Part shown: in pieces, positions 44,601 to 56,600 of the stretch
How positions within the stretch are numbered: position 1 is the first letter of the stretch
How the letters are laid out: every line of letters starts with the position of its first letter
Source: Schistosoma haematobium
Taxonomy: Eukaryota > Platyhelminthes > Trematoda > Strigeidida > Schistosomatidae
Assembly (NCBI RefSeq): GCF_000699445.3
Contig: NC_067195.1
Location: 56,462,465 to 56,526,464, forward strand
Length of the DNA: 64,000 bases
Direction of reading: 5' to 3'
Position numbers and translations under genes: made by a program
Notes under the pieces: generated by a model
Databases searched by the model: none
What the model was told of the DNA's origin: nothing
What the model saw: the letters and a program-made list of their open reading frames with translations, nothing else

Positions 44601-47600
44601 TTCAACAATTGCTTCCGTTTTACTTCTTATTGGATGCCCAGAGCTAGGTTTTGCAAGAGATATTTTTGGATCATTGTTAGATAGTTTTACATTTTTACTT
44701 AATTTAGAACGATCAGTAAGTGGAGGATAACCTGGAGGTGGGACCAACTCTTCAAATTCAAACGAAGTAACTCCACGTTCACAAGCTCTCAGTCCTTCAT
44801 CATACCGTGTGAGAATACGATTGTAACGACGTTTCTTTGAGTCATCGTTGGTTATTTCCTTTAATTTTTCCTTTGACGAATAGACAGTAAAATTAGGTGA
44901 GAAAAAATCTACGTGATACAGTTTACCACGATTTCGTATTACGTAATAATAAGATAATTTGAGCTAATTAATAGTTGTTATTTAGCGGATTTCTTTATAG
45001 TTTATAGCGAAATAACTTCAAAACTGTTAGCCACCATCCATCTCTGTTTAAAAATACTTGTGATTTAACGGTAATATCGACGCAATCCACAGAGGATGCA
45101 CTATGTCAAAATGGATTGATTAACTGAAGTTTTAAGTGTTAATGTCAGTCAGTCAGTCAGTAACAACGTAGAACTTCGTACGTACATACATCAGTTCGAG
45201 TTGCCACATCACATCAGCACAGAGATGCAGTGGTCGATTCAAATCCCGTAGTGCTAGATGTAGTAAAATTATAAGCAGTAATTGGAAAGATTAGGGTTTG
45301 GAGATGTTATTTAAAGAGTATAATCCAGTGAAATAAATTTGGAAAGAGAAAAAAGAAAGGGATATGAAGAATTCAGAAGATTAGAATTTGGGAGAACACA
45401 AAGAGTGGATGCACCTGCGCCATTGCAAACGATTTTGAGCCATGTCATTCAGGGTCTCTAACCATCGGTTGTTATCATCTCTCAGTCCCCAACCAGGTAG
45501 TCTACACCTACCAATATGATTTAGTCTACTTGTCAGTGACTTCATGGACTTGTGATATGTTTTGGCCGCCCCTAGCTTTCTTCCAACCTACTCCTATACA
45601 ACAAAACACCGCACATCGAGGCAGTCGGTGGTTGGGCATACGTAACACATGTCCCAGCCATCTTAACTGATGAAGTTTCACTACTTCATCAATTGATTTG
45701 CCATCCTTACCTAGTACCCGTTTCCTAATAACTGTGTTACTTCTCCGGTGTTCCCAGGATATACAAGCAATGCTTCGAAGACATCTATGATCGAATACTA
45801 GTAACCTACGAACATCATCTACTCTTACCGACCATGTTTCACTGCCATAAAGTAGGACGGAACGAACTGCTGCATAGTAAACCCGTCCTTTGGTTGGTAG
45901 ACAGATATCTCGCCTACGCCATAAATGATGCAATTTGGCAAAAGCTAGTCGAGCCTTCTGTATCTGTGCTGAGATTTCATCACACACTAGACCACAAGGG
46001 CTGATGAGATTCCCAATCATTAGTTCAGGTGTCGATGCAACCCAATCCTGAAGCAACATTTTGCATTTCGTGGGGGAAAATCGCATGCCGAACATGCTTG
46101 CATTGTTGCTTAGAGTGGTCAGAAGACTCTTCAATTTGTCAGCGTCTTCACCAAATACAGCTATGTCATCGGCATATTCTAAGTCAACAAGTGAATCTCC
46201 CGATGTAAGTTCAACCCCTGTAAATTTAGATGAGGAAAGTGTCATCTCTAAAAGCACGTCAACGACAAAGTTAAACCAGAATGGAGAGAGTGGACAGCCC
46301 TGACGAATACCACTTGAGGTAATCAATTTTGATGACAGTTCGCCATAAGCTCTCACTCTACCAGTTGTGTTCGAGTAGAGAGCCTTTACAAGGTTAATGT
46401 ACTTCTTTGGTACTCCTTTCAGTGACAAACACTGCCATAGAACCTCACGATCAACAGAGTCAAGTGCCGCCTTAAAGTCGAGAAAAACTACCATTGTGGG
46501 GCATCTGAATATGTCTATGTTCTAGGACCTGACGTAATGTGAATATCTGGTTTATACAACCACGTCCAGGTCGAAAACCAGCCTGATTTTCTCTAGTCTG
46601 TTCCTCACGAGCTTTATTTAGGCGTCGAAGTATTATTGAAGCTAACATTTTAGACACTACATTAGTCAAACTGATTCCTTTGTGATTGTCACAAGAGGAC
46701 TTTTGTCCTTTCTTATAGACTGGCACAATCAGTGATTGAGACCAGTCAGATGCGATTACGTCCAGTTCCCAAATTCTACTTAAGACCTCAGTTAATCTCA
46801 CTGCTAATACTGGACCACCATCCTTAAAAATCTCAGGAGTAAACCTGTCAGGGCCTGCTGCACTCCCTCGTTTCAGATTTCCTATGGCTTTTTCAACTTC
46901 GTAAAGAGACGGAGGACCTACATTAACTTGCCATTAGGTTGACTGGAGATCGTGGGAAACCGAAGTGTGACTGAAGGCCAGTTGAACTGATCCCTAAAGT
47001 GTTCTGCCCATCGATCCAATCTCCTGGATTGAGAATGTATAATGTGTCCATCTTTCTCTGAGATTGTTTCGCTAACAGTCGGTTTCCTTAACAAGTCTGA
47101 ACAATTGTCTGCTATTACCTATTGCTACTGCCTTTTCCATCTCTCTTGCTTTCGCTACCCACCACTGTTCACGATCATTGCGTAGACTTCTTGTCAGCTT
47201 GCGCTTAAGCTGACTCCGCTCTTCATTATGTTCAGAGCCAGATGGAATGAGTTTCCGAGCATCTATCAGTGCGATAGATGCTGCTGAGATCCAGTGTTGC
47301 TCCCTAACCTTCTGGTTTACCTTACTAGCAGATATCACTGCTGTTTCCACAGCTTTTCGGATATCATCCCGTGCTGCCTGGGGATGGGCATCACCTACAT
47401 GGCTGCCTAACTGTTTTCCTAGTTGTTCCTGAAATATAATCTTAGCTTGACTATCATTAAACAGGACCCTAAGAGGTTTACTTGCAGCGTCTTTCTTACA
47501 TCCAGTAAGACGCATACAAATACGCGCTCACACTAGAGCATGATCTGAATCTAAGCATGTGCTCCAGAATGAGCGACAGTCTTCTATCGAGCCCCTCCAT

Positions 47601-50600
47601 CGGTTGCCAATAGCGATGTGATCTATTTGGGTCCAACGTTGGGACGAATTAGGGGGTCTCCATGTTAAAAGATGTTTTTCCTTATGCTTAAAGTTAGTAT
47701 TTGCAAGGAACAGGCAGTTATCTGAGCAAAGCTGCAACAGACGGTCGCCATTATCTGTTCTTTGAGCCACGACACTATAAGATCCACCTAGGTGTCTTTC
47801 CCTATCGCTTAGTTTACCTACTTGAGCATTAAAGTCACCAGCCACTATTACTACATCAGAGCGCCTAGCTTTTCGGAGAAGGTCGGAGAACTTTCTGTAA
47901 AACTAATCTTTTACATCATCTGCGCTGAAGTCAGAGGGAGAAAAGGCAGAAACGACGAAGAGGCAACGACGAGTGTCCCTATCTTTTCGGATCCTTACTG
48001 TTCCGTTCAGTCGGACAGCGCACAAACGACTGTCTACTCGGATCCACTCTAAGAGAGCTAGTTCTGCCCTAGGACTCAATCCCATACCTACGCCGGCGAG
48101 GCCACGGGAAGCAGAATCAGGGCTTCCAGATATACGAAGTGTGAATCGAGTCGGTTCTTTATTTTGGCATGGTGAGGTCAAATGAATGACGCTACTCGGA
48201 TCCTGTATGCGCGTTTCGGAGACGCAGCACACATCGATGGGGCGGGATTCTAAAGTCATAGCTAAAGAAGCCTGCTGTCCTATTTGGCCCAGTGTTCGGA
48301 CGTTAAAAGCTCCTACATGTAGTTTAGAGCGTGGTTTCAGGAGACCAGGAAAAGCGTTCCGCGTACTCGAATCGTTTGCTCTAGCGGTGCGAGGTGATAA
48401 AGAGACGTGAGGAGGGTTAGTCATGGAGATAAGAGAGGTATTAGGAGGTGTAGGAAGGATTTGAATGTGACCAACTTGGTCTCTTGTGCTGTCACGGGTA
48501 TGAGGGCTGGTATCACTTCCCGGCTGCCCACACCGTGGAAGGGTATTTCTTGAGGAACCTGAAAAGGAAATTGGATTAGTGTTGGTCTTGACGACCTGGG
48601 AGCGTGACCGCAGAGCCCAAGGTACAACTGCTTGAGGACGGTCGCGCACGGCCTTTTTGTGGAAGGTTTTTGACGTGTTAGCTCCGTTCTTCAAAGGGCC
48701 TTAACGCCCGAGACAGAAATCCGTGAGGTAAGGTGAGGTGTGACATTTTTAGGGTCGACCTTTTCTAACCCCACCCCTCCTTGTGGGAAGGCAGCATCGC
48801 TGTCATGCTGGATGTCCGAGGGAAACACCTTACTGCTGTCACACCTCTGTACAGTCAGCAGTACGACTTCGTCCTCAGACCTTGAGTTGCTGCTTTTAGT
48901 CTTACTGTTCTCCAATCGACCTGCCTGGCATGGTAGAACCTACAGGAACATATGTTCCAGCCAATATAGCTCGGTTGGGTCATCACGGTAGGCAATCCCG
49001 ACCACCGCGTCAAGGTAGCAGCTTCGGTCGGGCGAGATTCATTATGCTTCACTAGTAAATGTAAGCATCGAACTTTATTTGTGGATATGACTGGATGCTG
49101 AGGATATTCCCATTGTGACTCATTTGTAGCTGTATTAACATAGTATGGTTTTCCACTACTAGAGAAGATTCAAATAACCAAAACATGTGAATTGAAATCC
49201 ACCCCATCACATAAGCTAGTGACTATCTAAACTCAGTAGCGGACTGGATATAGTATTGAGTTTTAACCAAGGAAGGAACATCAACTCTGAGATGCAGGTA
49301 TATCCAGCTGATGAGTCCCAATGAGGATGAAATGCGCGTCCTACATTTCACTACCAATCACAAACCATCTATGTTCAAAGCTGTGTCTGATAATTAGTTA
49401 CTTTTCTATTGCTAACCGAATGACTATTTGCATTATTCGATCAAGTAAACCAATCAGGCACAGAGATGCAATAATATACACTTTTGTATGTAATGATAGT
49501 GATTGTATTTCAAAGGAAGATCGACGTTTACATAGAATTCCAATCAATGATTTTTATCAGCATTATATGAAATCCTATTAAACTGGCAATAATTATTATC
49601 AATTTTTTTGGTTAACTGTAACGTGAATAATAAATACGTAATCACTTGACTTCATCAAATTGGTTATTGAATTACATTTTTTGTCTTAATTAGGATCGAG
49701 GTCAATAAGATACTAGATTGACTACTAGTTAAACTACACATTATATGATAAATTTTACATCAATTAAATTAGTCGTTGATAACATAATAGTAAAATTTAA
49801 TATTGACGATATACACCAGTAAACTTATATGTAAAAACGATATTTCGAAACATACTTTATAGTAGGTTATACGAGCTAAGATATTTTCTGTGCAAACAAT
49901 AGACGTTTTCATAATATCTGGTATAGTCGATTTTACAGGCTGAGATGAAGGTGGTGGCTGAGCAATCACAGTTTCATTGTTTGGATCCCCCTCATTAGAG
50001 AATTCATACTCCGATGGAGGAGGAGGTAAGTCTGTCTCTGGATCGAATGTTTCTTTGCCAGCTTCTATATTCACGATAGCTTCTCCAATACACTTTGATG
50101 CTTCCAATAATTCTTTTGCTTTCCCTAGTTGGCCTGTATCACGAGCTTTCAAAGCAGCTAACTTATGTACATAATGGCAACAGTATATATGAAAATTACT
50201 CACATATCAAATAAATAAATAAATAAATAAAATACTCATCCTTCGAAGGCAAAAAGCAAAGTGAGTAAGAAATTAAACAGGATAATAATATCGTGAAAGC
50301 CATCGCGCACAATCCATTTTACCACCATTTTTACTTCAAACAATAGGGTTAGGATACTGAGGAAGTTTTCCAATTTTTCTCATTCCCCTTCGACCTTACA
50401 ATTGACTAAATTCTGAAAGTACTAAAGAGAATGAGTAGTGTTGATGTCATAGAACTAATACTTGAAAAAATAAAACTGGGCTTTGTAAATTCATGATATT
50501 CGGTCATGAGCGGGCCTCTGAACGTCAGCTACCAATCTCTAACAACACTGACTCATGATGAAGCTCAACAGTGCGTGTTCGGGCACAGTACATATTATCA

Positions 50601-53600
50601 TTTTTGACCGTTAACATCATCTCGAAACGCTGGATTTGGTGACATAAAAGCGTACTGTGTGTCGTCAAAGTCAAAACCGTACGTTAAGTACGATCGAAAT
50701 ATTTCGATCGTTGTAAAGAAATATGTCTGCTTTGACACCGTTTATTTTTCTACAAATATGAATCGATTTCCATAAACTATTCATAATTTGATAAATTATC
50801 AAATAAAACGTCTGAAAAGATTTTTAACAAACAGTTATTTCATAGATTGCATTATAAAAATTGAGAAAGTAGCTAACATGAGTCAAGCTCGTTTGATACT
50901 CATACATTATTACATGTGTACAGCTGTTTATGCGACCATACATAATAAGAGAATGAGTACTACACTCTGGATCTTCTTAAAAAAACAAAACATGAGAACA
51001 GACGACAGTGAGATAATTTTAGAAAACCAAGCTCTTAAAACACAATCTGAAGTATATAAAAATGTATCTCTAACGATCTAGAATATCATGTTCACACAAA
51101 GCACAATATATTTTGGTCCCATAAATGAATTTGACCTGAATTTCACAGAAAACGGATGATTCTTGTTGAATACACGTAAACCCACACAATTCTTAACACA
51201 CCAATATTTATGTTTAAATACTGATCTGTCCTACTAGTGTTATAGGTACGTACTGTGTCTAGAGTTAATCAGTTAGAAAAAATAGGTATTTTGACTAAAA
51301 TACCAACCACTAAAGTATTAGTAAAATTTTCACCAACCTAACGATAGAACTCACAGAACAGAATTAGTACAGATAAGTTCTTCAACAAAGCTATGATTTA
51401 CATTTACTGAGTCAAACAAAAAAGATTATTCAGAGGTATTAGATAGAATACGATTCAAAACTGTGATCAAATGGTTAAAAAAGAAGTTGGAGGATCTAAA
51501 AATACACAGCACAAATCAGAACATGGAGCCTGAAATAATTGGTTATATAATGAATATACTAAAATGCAATATAGTGTAGAGAGTTCATGAAGGTCTTCGG
51601 ATTGCATGGTTTACATTACGAAGGGATATCGATTGAACCATCGGTAAAAACCTGGGAGCACCGAAAAGTTGTTTTGTATTAGTATGGGACTCCCCAAAAA
51701 TACACAGCCACGACCCCTCCAAGGATCGAATATGGGATCCTCATATCCCGCGGCGTGGGCTTAACTTTTAAACCGGTAGGTTTGTACCCAATAATTTGCA
51801 TTTCTAACTTCAATTGATTCATAATGCTGAGCAACCAAGGTCAGTCTGTGGTGTAAACTATGAAAATCAACTAAACAAATCAAATCATATGGGAATAGCC
51901 ATCATCTATGAGACAATGGTTTGAAAAAGGGGAGAAAACGTATCCCGTTAATCTACATTTTAGAACCTGAAATACACACGATAAGTGATATGATAGAAGC
52001 ACCATGACGTAATACCTGAGTTTTATAAATGTTTACATTAGGTTTATATGTATTATAATCTGCTTATTCTGCAAATAAGTATTAAGAAATTTGTTTTTCA
52101 CTATAGATTTTAAAAGGATGATTAAATGATAGATAATTATATATATATTTTTTTACAAAATGTATCTACCTAGGATGCAAATATAATTTATTTTGATAAA
52201 TCAGTACTTTAAGTTTGCAAACAGCAAATAAAAATCCCGTATTTTTACAGAATTCATCCTAATGAATAGTGACCAGTGTTACATTTTTCCAGTCCTTTTT
52301 ATTCTTGATCGAATCCTATCAATTAAGTTGCAATGTGACAACTGGTATGAATGACTTGACACTGTGGATCACATTGAAATGTTAGGCTGTCAACTACATT
52401 TAAACACCTGACATAAATTCACACTTAACAGCAAGTATTGTTGTTGAGTTATTAACCTACTGTACTGATTTCTAGCATTCACAAACTCATGATAAACTGA
52501 AAGATTTTACCCTTAATTTTGTGTGTCTTATTTACATGAGTTACTTAAGATATTTCTACGATTCTGAAAAAATCTACATTATATCAAAAGTTTGAAGTTG
52601 AGTCTATTATTTTATGAATTTCACTAATCAATAGAAATACGGAATGTTGAACTTTGAGACAACTTTAGAAAAACAATCAGATTAGATTCGAGCGTTTAAG
52701 AAAGCTTTTTTTGAAAAGATGGAAAAACAGATACAAGAAACTCCACTGATCAGGAACACAACATACCAGTGACAAACAAATTAAAATTTCATTATATTTT
52801 GTCTTAGACTCTTGGTTACATGGGCTTGATTTATTTAGTTACATACTATGATTTGCATGATTCATTTGCTTACATACATGAAGGGTGAAGTTTAAAAAAA
52901 AAGTTAAAACTGGATTACACCATCGCCATTCCTATACAGCACCCATAATTTGAATTTTTCCAGTTATCAGAAATAGAGTAGCGTACATCCAGAGTAGAAA
53001 TAAACCAAACAATTGATATAATAGAAAAGTGTATGACAAAGAAAAGTGAAACAACAATCATAGTATAAACTATTTTACAAATTTACTTTGTTCTACTTAG
53101 AAATGGATATAATTGAAATAGACTTCAAACTAACATTTACTATTGTATAATCGTAATAACTGTTGACAATAATTAACTGAATAGGAAATTTTCAAAGCAA
53201 AGTAATCCAACAGAAATCTAATATGCTTCAAGGACGATAAACGGATGGTGTTCTGAAAGAAAAGGGAAACTCACTTTGTATTCTTTATGACGATTTTTCA
53301 ATAAATCTAGACCAGAATTAGAAGTTTTTGGATTGATATAATCCAATACAGCTTGACGAATATCAGGTTTTACATCAGCGGCAGTCGGTTTTAAAGTACT
53401 TCCTGAACTATTTCCCAAAGCATTATTATTTGAAGGTACCTTTGCCGGTTGTTAATTAAATATATTTTAATTTTAAATAAGAAAATGTAATTTCAGTCAA
53501 CAAAATTTAAGGTTCAGTAAAAGGGAAATTAAAACAGCACTTATCACAAATCAATAACGAGTTGTGGGACGGATAAAAGCTTAGAAGCATTAAAAACTTG

Positions 53601-56600
53601 TTTTTAGAATATATGGATTGTGGTTAGCAGTGGAATTTGGGACGAGAATTTCTCCCTATATGGTACTCATATGCAGCATGAATCTGGATCCAAAGTACGA
53701 GTTTCAAATAGGACATAACGCAAGACCTGAATCCCACTTCGGGATTCAGTCCTGAATATCAATAATAGGGTAATCCAGACCCTATCTAGTATTAACGTAA
53801 TCAGCAGCTTTCTTCTTAGTTTAAAACTTCTCAATAATAAGCACCTTTATAACCCCCTAACTCACGTAATCGAATCCAAAACTTTTTAGATATTTCACGG
53901 ACAGAATTTATGTAAATCAATCACTACTTTACGAGTCAAAAATCTTGTGCAGAAACCAATGATACTATCTAGTTTCGTAATAAGCAAAAGTAATTAAAGT
54001 AAGTTTTAATTTATAACTATTCATTGGTTTGAGGTTAATGTAGTCGAAAAACAATGATTTAAAGCATCATGAGTTTGTGTAATAATTATCATTATTTTTA
54101 ACGATTTATAAAAACTTTATCCTCATACCAGTTTTTGTTCTGCACATGTTAAAACTACTACAACTGGTCTTTCACAGAACAGGTCTCAAAACAGACCTAC
54201 AAGTCCTAACGTCTTCTGGGTTGCATAATTTGTAACCTCTATAATAACGAGTCACATACTTTGATGAATAAAGTATTTGTTCGACCGTTCCCAGAATATT
54301 CTAAATCTTATCACCATGTGAATTACTTTACCAGCAAACTTTCCAGACTCTGGTATAATTTGCCATAATCTGTCCGTGAGATAAAGTCACTCTCATTCTT
54401 TGTTCGCTGCATCGATGCTTCCCCTGAAAATGCTTTAAATGTACTTACACCTGTAAGTATATTCCATTTCACAAGTGAGATTATGAGAACTTTGGAAGTT
54501 TAATCGTTTTTATTATTGAGGTCACTAGTAATATATATATATCCTGAAGTATGATAACAACCTTTGGATTTGTCACTGAACCACTGTTGGATGTATTACT
54601 AGTACTTATTTTATGATCATCAAAAATATCTCCTTCGTTGACTTCTAATTCATCCATCTTATTAGCTCTGTTCGATACAGGTGATTTCCCACTTTCCATT
54701 GATTTTACTAGTTCAGCAAGTAACAATTCATCGTCGTTATCACAATTTGTTCCGTTCTATCAAAGAACAAGAAGTACATAGAAACAAAATATTAGATTTT
54801 CATAATATCTGAACATTTTATCGCCAAGTTATCTGTTATGATGTAACAGCTTTATATTATTTGCCTACAGCGAACGCCCAAACAAGGGCATTCTGAACTG
54901 GTATAAAGCCCAACGTTCATGTGTCATTTTGATCCTACTAATTACTTCGTACTGATTCAAATAATTAAGGACAACTTTTATGCACATACATTTTAATATA
55001 CGTGTGAATCGATTTGGGCTTGTTTGTCTATTGTCCATTCAGCCCATATAAACCGATTAAACAATTCACGCACTGATTAACTGTCAAGTCATTCTACATA
55101 CAACACGACAATCCCTACACTTACTCTTCCTTGATAGCGGTCTGATCGCCTGAGTTGCATGTCTGAAGTATAATATTTCTAACCACTTTGTATCTTGACT
55201 TTTTTGCTGTTATACCGTTGGCAAAAGCTGAAGTGACGGTATTCCAGTCGACTGATTAGACGAAGCTACCCGGAATGACAATGTAGCCACCAATATCGAT
55301 ATTCAGTCTATTTTAAAATAGCTATAGAAACTGTTACCGCCATATGCTTCGCATTACCAATATCTTTTTAGTAGGTTTCCAATCCCAAACAATTTACGTA
55401 TCATATATTTTGAAACAATCTACGTTTCTTTTTATATGTTGGATCCATATTGTACCAACCTAATTACCCTTGTAAATTAATGCGTATTCTGTAATTTCTG
55501 GAATATATGTGTTCAATTAAAATATTTGCTTTCCAAAATAAGTATCAGTGAGATTGCTGTAGATTTCATCAACATTGACTCATAATTATCGCTCATATTT
55601 TATGGAAATAGCATTTATTTGGTATTATAGACCGTCGAAGTTGACTTTTACAGAATATTTGGATCGTCAAAGTGAATTCTCGTAAATCAGTTCACCATGA
55701 ACAATGAACAGCGACAGGGTTTTCTTCTTAAGCTCAATTAATTGAGGATTACAAAACTTATTAGGTCTATAGAAGGATCCTTGTAAAGGTACAGCCATTT
55801 CAAATAGATATATTTATAACCTTCTGATATGGCGAACAAGAACCGAACCTGGTAATCACATCTAGACTTCAATCTTGACCTAAAAAATTTATAACATTCT
55901 ATCACTAATGTGTTAAATGACGTTCAGTCGTTAATTCCGTGGTACGTTGTATACACCAATGTCTGAATGCGATCTATATAATTATTTGACTTATGAATTT
56001 TAAATATAACCGAGTATGGTTTGACAACAGCGTTATATTTCTGATGAAACATAAGACACACGACAGAGAAATTTACGAAAACATTGTGAACGTTTCTTCG
56101 ATGATACCCTCGTCTTCCTCTGTATTTAAATCCTAATAATATGACGCGATTTTATATACCTAATCTATAAGTATCAGTATAGCAACTTTGCCCTTGAAAT
56201 TATGTATGTATATGTATATGTCAACAGTGAGGAGATTCATTACGAGAGAAAAGCTTTTGTTAAGTGTATAAAGCAATACTCTTTGACATGTAAAACGGTC
56301 CTTCACTAAAATTTCTAACAAATAAGAAACGCAACTCGTATTTTGTATATCTACATAAAGCAACAAACTAAAGCATGATAATTACCTTTGAATTCGTCGT
56401 CAGACCACTGTTTCTTGGAGAACTCAGCAATGACGATCCAAAATCACTTCCTTCGAACCCCGATGTTTGATGAGGCAGCTTGGAAGTACTACCAGTACTT
56501 GTCTTTTGATTGCCGAAAATATCTTCGTTGATTTCTAATTCATCCATCTTATTAGCTCTGTTCGGTACAGGAGATTTCCCACTTTCCATTGATTTTACTA

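Larger units (their letters stand above)
45135..49060 (-). mobile_element. RTE-like LINE family B, near full length, broken
   Basis: Minus-strand element of about 3.9 kb in the same orientation as the host gene. From 5' to 3': 5' region (from about 49,060), endonuclease (48,694-47,528), linker (47,515-47,072), RT (46,801-45,526), 3' region, and a (TGAC)n tail at about 45,145-45,162. The reading frame is interrupted by in-frame stops at 47,903-47,905 and 47,528-47,530, and by frameshifts near 47,085, in the 46,900 region and near 46,490. GC content is well above the surrounding intron. Confidence 0.9.
44871..49855 (-). other. CC2D1 intron filled by a LINE
   Basis: Donor GTATGT at 49,855, acceptor CAAAG at 44,871. 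Nearly 4 kb is the family B LINE at 45,135-49,060, and an S-type hammerhead repeat lies at 49,195-49,380. Short remaining parts are AT-rich. Confidence 0.8.
50162..53274 (-). other. CC2D1 intron
   Basis: Donor GTGAGT at 53,274, acceptor ACATAAG at 50,162. It contains a decayed T-type SINE at 51,630-51,850 and a perfect 22-bp palindrome at 50,690-50,711. The rest is AT-rich without recognised elements. The plus-strand frame at 50,788-51,081 shows no domain. Confidence 0.75.

Noticed and set aside
47247..48410. Several plus-strand frames of 60-80 residues
   Set aside because: All are antisense shadows of the family B LINE endonuclease and linker.
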